Shown one piece after another: positions 22,503 through 33,372 of a stretch of DNA of 64,000 nt. Where the stretch lies: assembly GCA_037176885.1 (NCBI GenBank), contig JAWWNJ010000084.1, forward strand, positions 868,001-932,000, written 5' to 3'. The notes under the pieces are model-generated. The model saw only the letters and a list, made by a program, of their open reading frames with translations, ran no database searches and was not told the DNA's origin. The position numbers were made by a program, and so were the translations under genes. The stretch is from Favolaschia claudopus. Lineage: Eukaryota; Basidiomycota; Agaricomycetes; Agaricales; Mycenaceae. Position 1 is the first letter of the stretch. Each line of letters begins with the position of its first letter.

Positions 22503-23411
22503 ATGATCATGTCTTCCGATTCCAAACCCCCCATGTACACCTCCAACGACCTTACTCGAGCCTCCGCCAACCCTCTTCCTCGGACTCCCGCTACGACCAA
22601 CTCTTCCAACTCTTCCCGAGCCATTATTTACCCTCCGATCCCTCCTCGTCCCGATCCCATGCGTGTCACTATTGACGAGAACGGGCACCGCCGCCTGCCG
22701 TTCCTTTCCAACAACCCGCTTAGTGTGGATCATGAACGCGTGCATCGCTATATTACTTTCCGCCCGGTGTGTTCCATTATAGTTTTTGTTATGTTTGCTA
22801 ATAGCCGCTGTTTTGATTGTAGTATGCGGCCAAGTGCTCCAATTGCTCCGAAGATCGTTGCTCGTGTGATTTTACCGAGCATGGCCGTCCTTGCAGCGCC
22901 TGCGCCTCCACCTGCCGCCCGGACTGCGACTTCGTCAATCCCTATGGATTCATTGCCGTTCTCGCTCATTACCGCGACCTTTACCTCCATGAAGAATTCA
23001 AGGCCCTTCGTGCCTGCGTCGAGGCTGGTCAACTTTCTTCTTCTCGTCTCGGTACGTTCCGATTATCACTACGGCTATTTCATTCTGATTGATGGTTTTT
23101 ATAGATCGTGAATTCGAGCGCGCCGCCGCTTGGTTCTATTCGGGGGCTCAAGGCGCTGTTACCCGGTTCATCGTGCGTTGTCCCTCTCACTTTTACTTCT
23201 CCTTGCCCTTACTAACACCAATCCTTCTCAGCTTAATCATCGCGCGACCGACGGCATGATGCTCCGTGGCATCTTCCACATCGTCTCCTCCATCACCGAC
23301 ACCGGCTTGCTGACCCAATTCCTTGCCGTCATGCACGACAAACTTCACCCCGCCGCCATCCAAGTCATTGTTGATCGCCTCAACACCATCTACGGCGCGC
23401 TTCACAACTAG
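22503..23411 (+). CDS. Four-exon gene with Zn2Cys6-spaced cysteine cluster
   Basis: Exons are 22503-22766, 22823-23051, 23105-23172 and 23232-23411 (TAG), with three GT...AG introns of 53-59 nt and closed phases, giving about 247 residues. Residues 1-60 are Ser/Thr/Pro-rich. Exon 2 starts with AKCSNCSEDRCSCDF and continues GRPCSACASTCRPDC. Six cysteines fit C-X2-C-X6-C-X8-C-X2-C-X7-C, the spacing of fungal Zn(II)2Cys6 clusters, but the usual basic residues between cysteines 2 and 3 are replaced by SEDR. The C-terminal third is helical. A second ATG is at 22509. The next gene (23999) has the same strand and a similar promoter style. Function is not established; a zinc-binding regulator or a mobile-element protein are both possible. 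Confidence 0.7.
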
Positions 23412-23881
23412 CCGCCTTTACACGCTAACTTCTTGGTCTATCCTCTCCTTCCTTCGAGTCCTTGACCTGTCCTGTCGTTGTTTCCTATGTATTTATTTAC
23501 TTTGCGACGAATATTTATTCCCCTAGTGGGAGATTTTTAGTGCTATCTTCGTGTGAGCTTCGTGTGATCTTTTCCGTGGATCTAAACTTCAATCCAAGTC
23601 CAAATTGAGCCTAAATTCAGCCACAATGTCCCGTCCCATTATTCTTTGTGGTAATTTCTTGCTGGAAAATTCGGCGTTACGACTTGCCGCCTCATGTCTT
23701 TTGCTCCGCGGTCTGCAGTGCCAACTGCGCGTTGCCCGCAGCGATTCGCGTCTCCGCAGTACGTCGTGTTGTTCTCGTTTTGGCAATTGCTAACTTGTCC
23801 TGCAGTTGAACGTGTCCCCTGCGCTCGTTCTCCCTTTTTCACAAATATTAACCACCCGGTTAATACTGCGCATGGGCAAGG

Positions 23882-23889
23882 TATAAAAG
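23882..23889 (+). promoter_or_regulatory. TATA box of the zinc-knuckle gene
   Basis: TATAAAAG lies 110 bases upstream of the ATG at 23999, followed by a C/T-rich leader, as is usual for fungal core promoters. Confidence 0.55.
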
Positions 23890-23998
23890 GTGGGTTGTTT
23901 CCTGGCCAACCGACCATTCAATCCTCCTCAACCGATCTCCTTCCCACTGCCGGCAGCTTCCCAATATTTCGTCTCTCAACCACAACCAGTTCATCATT

Positions 23999-25364
23999 AT
24001 GTCTTCTTCCACCATCGAGGTTATTCTTTCCAAGGCTGAGGAAGATATCATTCGCTCGGTTCACAAGACCCTTCGTGCTACTCATTACGAAGATCCGAGC
24101 GACCAGCGAAAGTTCCTGGAAGAATGTGCGCGTGTCCTCGTATGTTTTAATTACGTTCCGCATTCTTCACTTCCTTATTTTCCCCAGCTCGTCTTCCGGA
24201 ACCGTCCGTCCTCGTTTGCAATGAGTACTGAACTCGGTGAATACGTGTTTCTCCTGCGTGCCGAGATGCACAAGAACAGTCTTGTTCTTCCGTCTCCCGC
24301 CTCCAACTATTATTCGTCTGTTGTCGACTTTGCCGGCAAGGTTGCACGCAAGCGGATTGAATATTTCCGCAACCTCAAACTCGCTCCCATCAAGCCGCTC
24401 CCCGCCATCGATGCCGCCAAAGCTAACGAATCCCATCAAGAGGCGCCTGATGCTGTGGCTTGCACCTCCAAGGTTTGTCCTCCACTCTTCCTTTATAGTC
24501 CTTTGCCTGACGTCTCTCTTTAGGCTCCTGTTACACTTGGTGATGATGATGCAGTTTCTATCCCGTCTGACGACGAGTACGAGGTCGTTGCTCGACCCTC
24601 AACACCGATTCCGGGTGCGTCTCTTCTTTCCTCATCTTTCACTATGTTCACACCGCTCATAGTAAGTCTTCAGAGTTGTTATCTCCGCTCCCCGAGCTTC
24701 AAAGTCTTATGCTCAGTCTGCGTCTGAACGGAGTCGCCGTATGTTATTTCTTCATCTTTTTCTCATCCCTTTCTCACTAATTTTGGCCCAGCCGTTCTCT
24801 CCGTCATCACCCAGTCCATCCCTACCGGACCTCGTGGCGATCGAGTCGCCAACCCTTCAAGCTCTTCCACCATTCCATGCAAACGACGCCGTACAGGTGG
24901 AACGGGGCCGGATTCCGCGCATCCCAACACCGTATCCGGTGCGTTGTCTTTCCGCTTTCCATGCCAAATATTAACGAGACTTTTATCCTAGTACCAGCGC
25001 CCGCGTCGCTTGCCAATCCTCGCGCCGATGCCGGTTCTAGCATCTCGCGACCCCCGGCTCGCAAACCCCGCGTACGTTCGGCTCCTTCAGAAACCCAACT
25101 CCGCCGGCGTCTCGCACAACTTCAAGCCGAAATCCACCGTCTCATCTGCGCGCAAAAATACACGTCGTGGGAGCTCCAAGTCCTCATCGAAGCAAAACTT
25201 GAAACCAGCCTCCAAGCCTAATTCCCGGTATGTTCTTGAATATTCCGTTTCTATTCATTTGCTGACCCGTTCTTTGTAGCCGCCGCACTAAACGATGCTA
25301 CAAGTGCCACTCTGAATGGCACCTTATTGCGTCTTGCCCTGCGCTCAACTTCCGCGTTGATTAG
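23999..25364 (+). CDS. Seven-exon gene ending in a CCHC zinc knuckle
   Basis: Exons: 23999-24139, 24188-24472, 24524-24614, 24674-24738, 24792-24940, 24992-25227 and 25280-25364 (TAG). Introns have GT...AG ends; phases close in the frame that ends in the knuckle. An alternative frame in exons 5-6 encodes a coiled-coil-like segment and stops at about 25221. The N-terminus is charged and helical (KAEEDIIRSVHKTLRATHY), followed by a Pro/Ser linker, a Lys/Arg/Ser-rich stretch (ARKNTRRGSSKSSSKQN) and the final CYKCHSEWHLIASC, matching C-X2-C-X4-H-X4-C. A basic tract then a CCHC knuckle is typical of retroelement Gag nucleocapsids, which bind nucleic acid. Six introns are not expected in a retrotransposon gag, so this may be a domesticated gene. 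It faces the pol frame at 25660-28728 tail-to-tail. Confidence 0.65.
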
Positions 25365-25531
25365 GCCCGCACTCGAAGTAACCAATTCCAGTCTGTATTT
25401 GGTAGAAATCCGCGCTAGTCGCCGCTTGTAGCCCTGGTATTTATTAATGCGCACTGGTTGGCCATTTATCTCGCGTTTTGCTTCCAATTTCAGCCCCTCA
25501 ACACCTCGTTTCGAATATTTTCTCTCTGTGA

Positions 25532-25584
25532 TCACGGGATTTTCTTGTCAAGACACAGCCACGATTGACAAACAAATCCCGTGA
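25532..25584. terminator. Hairpin between convergent genes
   Basis: Arms TCACGGGATTTTCTTGTCA (25532-25550) and TGACAAACAAATCCCGTGA (25566-25584) pair at 17 of 19 positions. It lies in the 295-bp gap between the stop codons of two convergent genes. Role is unknown; it may mark an element boundary rather than a terminator. Confidence 0.4.
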
Positions 25585-25659
25585 CCAAGTTCAACTTGTA
25601 CTCTTCTTCATCTCTCGATATCCCTTGCCTCTCTCACCTTTCTGGCTCTTCAATCAGGC

Positions 25660-28600
25660 TTAGTTATCTTCGCCGCTACTCTCTGGGTTGTCTTCTGGCT
25701 CCCCTGAATCATCCTCTCTGCCCAATTCATCGGCCCTCGAATTCAACGAAATCCCTTCAAATTGGAAATCCTGGCCATCGTACTCTGGCTCCGGTTCGTT
25801 TTCAAGTATATCCAGTGTTTCCCTTGATACATCAATTAACTTTTCGATGTTTCTCCCAATGGTGAGTCTCTGTCTTTGCTCATATGGAATAACTCTAAAC
25901 CGGCCGATCTTTTTCTGCCAAACAGCGCCATTAAATTCGCAGACGATGTACGATCCTCCAACCGTCCTTCGCACAACGATTAGTGGCCCCCACCAACGAT
26001 CTCGATTCCTTCCGCTCAGAGAACCTTCATCAACCGTATTTCGGACAAGAACAACATCGCCCGGATTAAACTCGTAATCCCTGATTGAGGCTTTGTATTT
26101 TTCAGCGTATATTCGTGCGTTTCGTTCCTTCAATGCTGAAATCTTGACCCTCATTTCCTCGACATGCGCAGCATGTTTTGCCAAAGCCCGCGCTCGTAAA
26201 CCAACCAACTCGTCTGTCGAAATTATTGCATCTGGATATTCCGCTAACCAAGTCGCTTCCGCGACATCCAACGGCAAACTCGGGTGCGCCCCGCATACAG
26301 CAAAGTACGGTGAGCAACCCATGCCTCTCCGTACCGTGATTCTATCAGCCCACAATACCTGATGCAGAAACCAATACCATCGATGAAGATTTCCACCCGT
26401 TGCCTTGTATAACGACTGCCGCAAATCCCAATGGCCTCGCTCTACGACTCCATTTGCTTGTGAGTTATAAGGTGAGATTCTTATTCCCACAATTCCATAT
26501 TTCGCTTTTAACCACTCGAGTGCAGCGAGAAACGGTGTTCCATTATCTGTCACTATCCAGGTAGGACAACCCCACCGGCAAATGATATCCTCCAGCAAAA
26601 ACATCGCAATATTCTTCGCTGTTTGTTTCCGCAAGCCCCGCGCTTCCGGATATCTCGATAAAGCGCATCGTGCGTCCACGATATAAATGCATCCGTTTGA
26701 TTTCTCGCTCATGTGCATCACATCAGTGTGAACCTTTTGAAAGATAGTCGGTGTTGCGGTGACCACCGGCGGTGATTTTAGCAATGCCAATCTTCGCTTT
26801 TGACAAAGCCGGCAACTCTTCACATACCAGCGTACGTCTCCATCCAACTCCGGCCACCAAAACCTCATCTCCAACAGTGATTTCGTCGCAAATTCCCCTC
26901 TGTGACCCAGCGCATCGTGCGCTGACCTCATCATATACATCCTGTGCTTCTTTTCAACCACTAGCATATGCATCGAGTCCGCTCCCTTTCGGTAAAGTTT
27001 CCCGTTCTTTGCAAGAAAGAATTTCGATGCGAATCTTACGAAGGGTTTGAAGAGTTTGTTATCTTCCAGCCCCTTCGGCCGTTTCAGAGTATCCATTAAC
27101 CACTCTTTCACCATTGGCAGCTCATCATCTCGATGCCGTGCACCTTCGCTGCGATGTTCCTCGTCGTACGGTTCCCGCTCATTCTCATCATCCCGCAACT
27201 CCTCGTTCGGCAATAATTTATCTTCATCGTCCTCATACTGAAGGTACGTTGGCATTACCAACCCCTCTTCAGCATATTCTTGTCTGACCCGCTCCGATAT
27301 AGCTTTCTCTTCGCAACGTGCCATCTCCAACTCTCTGCAAAAATCCTCAATCTCAACCGCGTTCTCAAAGGTCTGTTGTAAATATCCTCCCCGTGTATCA
27401 ATGTCGGTTTTGAACTCCTCCAGGTCCAGCGGTTGTTCGGCAAAGTAATCCCAGTCATCGTGTACTTCTGGTGGTCCATTTAAATCAATACTATCGTCTC
27501 CCGCTGGCCATTCCTCGTCCCCTGGCTGAGCTTCACGCCTCGACAACCCATCCGGCGGAAACGATACACCTTTAACGTGCTTGAGCTTGAATTTGAACAT
27601 CAAAATCTGCTCTATCCATCTGTTTATTGTTGCGTTCGGCCCCATACCGGGATTGTTCAGCATCCCCTGGATGTATTTCGCATCCGTCTCAATAACCAAC
27701 CGCCGACATCCCAATAACCAATACTGCATAGCTTCCAGCGCACGTTTCAACCCGTACAACTCCCTCTTCGGCTGCGAAAACTCCGCCTCTCGACGATTAA
27801 GAGTAATTGAAGCAAACTTGGCATAGTACCGCCGCTTTGGGTCATTTGGATCTGTCTGATAAATCTGGATCCCTATCGCCATCCACGATGTGTCCACCGC
27901 CATAACAATGTCTGAATCCCAGTCATAGTTGAGGGGTTTCAAACACGGTGCGTTAACCAACGCCTCTTTTAATTTTTCCATTGCTAATTCCTGCTCCTTT
28001 CCCCAGACAAACTCAATTCCAGTGCGAACCAGCTTTTGAATTGGCCGCGCTAGCTTGCCGTAGTCTTTGATGAACATGCGCAAGACGCCAACCGTTCCCA
28101 AAAACCGCCGCACATCCGAGACATCTTTCAACGGTCCCCACCGTTGAATAACTCCAACTCTATCTGTATCTGCCTTCCGCCCATCAAACGAACATAGGTG
28201 CCCAACCACATGAAACTCTCCCGCGCACAATATCGACTTTGCTCCCGAAAAGGTTCCGCCGCAATACTTGACACGTTGGATAATTCGATTCAAATTCTCA
28301 AAGTGTTCCCAAATGAATTTTCTGATCCCTGGATTTTCCGCAATCGATTCGCAGATTCCATCCTCCAACTCGTACCGTGTTCCTGGACCTTGTAAAGGTA
28401 CGTCGTCGATGTAGGGAATCGTGACGTGTGGGATTTCTTCTCGCAGAATATAGGTGACATCGTCGTGGAATATCGGAACACTATTAGTCCAACCTTGCGG
28501 CAGTTTCACCAACCTCAAAGCTCCGAACGGTGTTTGAAACGTCGTGAAATCCCGCGATGCTTCCGCGATATCACGGTGATCGTAGCCTGAATACAAATCC

Positions 28601-28728
28601 AGACATCCGCCGCACGCCCTTCCGGCAAAGTGATTCGCAAGCTCTTCGGTCGCTGTAACACCATCATTTCTTTTATCTCGTGACCGTGTTGTACTTAGAC
28701 TTACATCCACTTTCCGCTCCATCTCCAT
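25660..28728 (-). mobile_element. pol: Ty3/gypsy-type Pol: RT-RNase H-integrase
   Basis: A single 1022-codon minus-strand frame encodes, in order: a 5'-truncated reverse transcriptase (GRACGGCLDLYSGYD near 36-50, LPQGWTNS, active site YIDD at 106-109), RNase H (D279, E323, D349 and D393 in AVDTSW, KRELYG, IETDA and PPDGLSR), an integrase zinc finger (H604, H609, C639, C642), the DDE core (D669 in VHTDV, D728 in VTDNG, E764 in VVERGH) and a GPY/F-like end (RWWGPLIVVRR). All catalytic residues are present. No protease or gag precedes it on this strand; about 12 codons before the RT homology the sequence changes, near the Harbinger fragment. A GTAAGT...TTACAG pair at about 28698-28646 could be an intron in the N-terminus. 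No LTRs were found near its ends. This is annotated as retroelement-derived Pol, intact in frame but not a complete element. Confidence 0.9.
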
Positions 28729-28781
28729 TATCCTGCGCTCATCTATGATCTCATTCCGCCTTTGTTTTACTTACTTACTTG

Positions 28782-29210
28782 CTATAAGTACTCCGATGTA
28801 TTTATTGTGTGTCCAGAATGTTGAAATCTCTCCTGAAGTTCTCGCTGGCTGCTTCCATGGACCATAAAATAGACAAAGATAGCAAGCTTCTCTTCTCCCG
28901 TCATAAACCGACTGTTCTCCAGTTCCCCCATTGCCGCCAGTTCAGCCCAAAGAAGTGAGAACTCAAGAGCAGACATTCCTATCTGATCATGGCAACGGGT
29001 GGGGTTCCCAAGAAGAATTTCATCTAGCCAGAGCTGTCCAGTGAGAATAGAAGTGTTTAGCGGTCTCGGGATGCTGCTGTCAAGTAGATCTGACGCGAAG
29101 AAGGCGACAGCAATGAGAGCAGTATGGGTTGCAGTACGGCGCCGCTGCAGATGAGATAGTGTAGTTATACGCTTGCGTAGACGGGGGAGAACAACAGCGT
29201 TGACAGGCAT
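28782..29210 (-). pseudogene. PIF/Harbinger-like transposase, N-terminal fragment
   Basis: The minus-strand frame from ATG at 29210 reads, after a basic start, GMSALEFSLLWAEL, then TGEEKLAIFVYFMVHGSSQR and ELQERFQHSGHTIN. This matches the N-terminal helix-turn-helix region of HARBI1/PIF-type transposases, where 'EQLA.FL...' and 'ERFQHS..TIS' are conserved. The frame shifts and stops right after HTIN, near 28782, and the DDE nuclease domain is missing. The break adjoins the 5' end of the pol frame. Non-autonomous elements with Harbinger-like ends are at 52596, 53439 and 49245. Confidence 0.65.
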
Positions 29211-29881
29211 GATGAAACCACTGCGAGAAGTCGAAAGACAGAACGCGAGGACGGGTCGAGAAGGCAGAACGCGGCTTGTCACATTCAGTCACACTTTGTC
29301 ACCGGTGACTTTACAGGCAATACATTATTTATGGGAAATTTATGTGCACCCGATCAGGCCCTAAATACAAATTTGGCCCAAACCGATCAAATTTCCGGTT
29401 ACTTTCGGTGATAACGAGTAGGTGGAAGGAGATGCAGTAAAGCACTGCTAACAACTCACTTAACCACCTCTGACCCTTTTCCGCTGCCAGAAAGGCAATA
29501 TCAAGGCAATATAAAATTTTTGTTTCGTCGATTGGAGACATCACTGATCCCATCAATGATGGGACCTATTTGGTGGTGTTTAATCGATGTACATCAATGT
29601 AAAGCCTCCTAACATTTTACAAAGGTGTTCCATGCACCAGATTTCCTCATTGAACCCAAATCAAACTCTACAGTATGCTAGAAAACTTCATTGTAATTCC
29701 TATTTCTGATCAGTTTCAGCTCAGAATCACTTGAGTGCATACTTAGAATGAATTCCAAGGGTTTCCAGCAACATGCGAGTGAATGCGGTCACAAACCGAG
29801 CAGCTTGAGCCCGGAGATGCTTCCTAATAAGGTATAGTCGAAGTTTGAAATTCCCGTCTGTCAATCTACGGCTAAGTGCTT
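29211..29881. other. No gene recognised
   Basis: No supported coding sequence. The block starting near 29806 (GGAGATGCTTCCTAA) shares a short word with 17795-17810. Confidence 0.3.
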
Positions 29882-29937
29882 CCAGCCGTTATAGTAAGTA
29901 ATACCTGCTTGCTCGTCATTACCACTATGACGGCTGG
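29882..29937. repeat. Dispersed hairpin, copy 1
   Basis: The stem CCAGCCGTTATAG / CTATGACGGCTGG (29882-29894 and 29925-29937) pairs with one mismatch. The loop contains CCTGCTTGCTCGTCATT. About 80 bases around it are repeated in inverted orientation at 62515-62595, with similar loop and stem. Confidence 0.55.
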
Positions 29938-29985
29938 TATCGAGCCTACTCATAGGTAAATAGTGTGGTCGAAGTAGACGGATAG

Positions 29986-30064
29986 ACTCGTCACCAGTCT
30001 GCTACGCGAGGCCGACAAATGTGGCGAGCACGTCGGGCGTACGCGTAGCAGACTGGTGACGAGT
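29986..30064. repeat. 79-bp palindrome, perfect 23-bp arms
   Basis: The left arm ACTCGTCACCAGTCTGCTAC plus GCG pairs perfectly with 30042-30064 around a 33-base loop. AGACGGATAG flanks it on both sides (29976-29985 and 30070-30079). A second copy with left arm and loop but without the right arm is at 49471-49530. Confidence 0.8.
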
Positions 30065-30692
30065 CCAATAGACGGATAGAGCGTGTTTGTTGTACTCAAC
30101 ATCATGTAGTCGATAACAATGATATATACTTCGTCGAACAACAAAATTCTTGCAAACTTGGTGTGATCTCAATGTATCGAGGGCGCGAGAGAAACGACCA
30201 ACATTTCCAACAGTTCAAATGCTAATCTATAACAAAAACTACTACCGCTATTATTTCTGTTGCGCAGGGCGCGCAATAATTGTCTCTTCAGTGTATTTTG
30301 GCTTGATCTTGACACCAGGTGCCGGTGACGGGTGCGGACATGTACAATGTACCTGTCCTCCCCTCCCTGCACACCGGAGCCGCCTTTCACACAAATTTGC
30401 TATTGACGCAAAGGGCGCACCGGCGTGGAGCGTGCTTTGCTGGTCCCGCTCGTGCCGGCTGTGCGTTCGGCAATAAGGTTTGGAACATCGGTCCTCCTGG
30501 TTGGATGGGTGGGGTGGATAAAATTACCGGAGGAAGGGGAAGGCTAAATAGGCATGAAATCCTTCGAAATTCTCCCTTTTTCCTCCTTCCTTCTTTCCTT
30601 TTTCGGCGATTTTTTTCTTCTCCTTCTGGCCGCCCACAAACATGATTACCGAGCCTTCGCGTTGCCTTTGCAACGACTTGGTGAGTATTTAT

Positions 30693-31063
30693 TACAGTGG
30701 CGGCAAAATCTGATGTCACCCCCAAAAAAGGAAATTCTCATGAATTCAACCCGTTTTCTTCTCTTTTCTGTGGTCGGACCTTTCAGAGTGCATTCAACAT
30801 ACATTTGAAACATATGCACCTTTTTCCATCTTAGGATACCTCGAAAATTGACACATTTTGGGCAAGACTTATCAATCATCTTTGGCCCAGTTCTCAATGA
30901 ATGGACCTATCTTTCTCAATCGTGCTTCCACAGGCAGTGTATTTGCCGTGCGAATGGATCTGTGCCCTTGTCGCCCCCAGACGGCGATGGCAAGGGCAGA
31001 GTAGAGGCGGTTTGATGAAAATTTCCTTTTTTGGGGGTGACATCAGATTTTGCCGCCACTGTA
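30693..31063. mobile_element. MITE, CAGTGGCGGC family
   Basis: Terminal inverted repeats of about 45-49 bp: CAGTGGCGGCAAAATCTGAT at 30695 and its complement ending at 31061, flanked by TA. The arms contain TCACCCCCAAAAAAGGAAAT. Same family as 3842-4217. No coding sequence. Confidence 0.85.
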
Positions 31064-31189
31064 CTACTAGAATGTAATAACCTTAGTCACTTCGGAGCAC
31101 TTGACGTCACTTAACATTATTTCCACGCCAAACTTGTGGTGAGAAATACTCTTAAATGACGTCAAGTACTCGTCAAGGAGACCGCAAAA

Positions 31190-33340
31190 AGTAACTTGGG
31201 TGAGCTTACTTGTACTTTGATGGACGGTTCCGCTGGCTGGGGTTACTTTACTTTACTTGACTTGACTTTTCCCACGCTTGGCGAAACTAACTTGTACTTG
31301 TACGGGTATAATGTGATGCAATTTGAGACATCTGAGACCATTTCTGACGCATCTTTCAGTCATTTATGGGCAGTACTTGGTCTTCCAGGTGCTCAGTTCT
31401 CCTTGTAAGTCATATTTTAGAACAATGATATCCCTGTTGTGTTGTTCGCAGCTGATTTCAATTGTACGAAGCGATAGATGACTCTGTGAGTCTACCCAAG
31501 CACAAACGGGGGTCAAATAGGTTATCAGAAGGACCCAGGACAATGTGATCAACCACCCAGTTCGCGATTACCCTGGCATGAATAATTTCCGAATTAGGCA
31601 ATCTGCGTAGTTGGTTGCGGTCGCTCAGAATGCAGATTATTTCATGGGAGGAGCGCAGCTGAGGGTATATATTGACCTAGAGTAATGCACACACCAGTAG
31701 GTACAGGTGGTAACTTGGTGCTTCCCTTGACCGCAACTTAGTTAAAACTTACCATCAGGTGTAATACCGCTCAAATACTAAGTATCCATTGTGTCACTAA
31801 AATCAGTTTTGAGGGACTCAAACTTACTCAATATCGCAGTAATACAGGTAGCTTCACTTAACTTCACTTTACTGCACTTTACTTAGCTATACTTTACTTT
31901 ACTTGACCGGCCAAGTACATCAGTAAAAGTAACTTATGCCATCAGATGGCATCAATTACGGCCAAGTTACATCAATTACCGCCAAGTAACCCAGTTAACT
32001 ATCCAACTACCGCAAATAAATTGAATTTTGGGGCGTATACTAAGTTGTTTGAGCATATCTCGTATGATTCATTCATGGATCCACCACGCCACAGGCTTCC
32101 CTGGAGTGTTTTGGCAAAAGTACGCGGGTTTTGATGTCATGCAAGTGATCGTTGGTTCAAATCGCTTGCAGTGGATGTACGACGCAAACCTTACCCCATA
32201 GCGCCATTGTAACCTTTTGTTTTGTATTAGATACTTGGAAGCAACTTTGAAGCCAGCTGTTAGGTCACGATAGGCGGCTGAGTGGGTTCGTCGTTTACTT
32301 AGTCCGAATCCGACTGAGAATAGTGAAATTGTGAGTGTGCTTGCTCAATGCTGCATCAAATCTGTTTACTGAACATTGTTAGCTAGACTGAACGCAGTTC
32401 GTTAAAGAATACAGATATGAATTCGATTTTCCACCGACCAATATTTTCTTCCTGCCAGTGCACCCAAGTAAACTAAATTGAGTAGCTACCTGTGACTCAC
32501 TTGGGGTGTTTGAGATATCAAATTCGCTGCTGAACCACAGTTTCTCTCACTTTCCAGTGATATCTGAGCCGAGCGGACGATTCGCAGTCTGCAGCAAATG
32601 TTGCTTTACTGTACTTTACTTGGTTTTCTTCCCATCTAAGTATTCACGCAGATTGCTTTACTTTCAGCATGAGTCACTTCACTTTGATTTACTGTACTTT
32701 CACTTCACTTTACTGTACTTCAACTTACTCGATACTTCTTTGTACTTCTGTCTCTTTCAAATGTAGGCTTCACTGTACCGCTCTCCGGCGCTCGGTTCCT
32801 CCTTCGGCTTGAGCCGAAATACCGCGGCCAGCTCGGTGGAAAGGCCGAATCTTCGGTGGCCAGGCCGGCAGACTTGCGGCATGTGTCGGACTCTCGGAAT
32901 TGACGCGCGGAAGCCACTGAACAAGGCCAGCGAGAGGGAGAAAGGTAGTTCAATTTGGCGAGTCGGAGTCTAAAGCTGTCACTGGGTCGCCCGGATAAAT
33001 ACCCTCCTTTGGATACCTACTTCGTGTGCTCAACGTAGAAGTAATCTAAGTATACTTCTAGATCAGTGAGTTGCGCCGTCCGATCTCTCCCGCCCGTCTC
33101 TTCACTTCCCGTCGTTTACCAGGCTTTACTTTACTTAATTGTCCTTTACTTTACTTTACTCCACTTTACTTGACGGCTTTACTGAATCGAGCCGATTTTG
33201 ACTATTCAACGACATACACGTATTCTCTTACTCACTGAGCTCGAATTCTGTTCGCTATGGGTACAATTGAACTTGACTTGCTTTACTCGTACTTGATTTG
33301 TTTCTTCTTCACCCGTACTTTACCTTCCCCTTATACTGCG
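31190..33340. repeat. ACTT-rich self-similar tract
   Basis: Imperfect runs of ACTTTACTT, ACTTGACTT and complements recur at 31235-31270, 31850-31935, 32600-32755, 33120-33180 and 33265-33320. They are separated by unique sequence, so this is not a simple microsatellite. Small palindromes such as GCCATCAGATGGC (31938) lie within. No gene is supported. It may be the interior of one or more MITEs. Confidence 0.45.
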
Positions 33341-33372
33341 CTCAAGTTGTGGGCTAAACTCTCGGCTCATCA

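Noticed and set aside
29986..30064. Interpreting the palindrome as a CRISPR repeat or bacterial terminator
   Set aside because: Only one and a half copies, no spacers, and the surrounding DNA is fungal.
32120..32155. GGTTCAAATC in a hairpin, possible tRNA
   Set aside because: Only a 9-bp hairpin forms; no cloverleaf.
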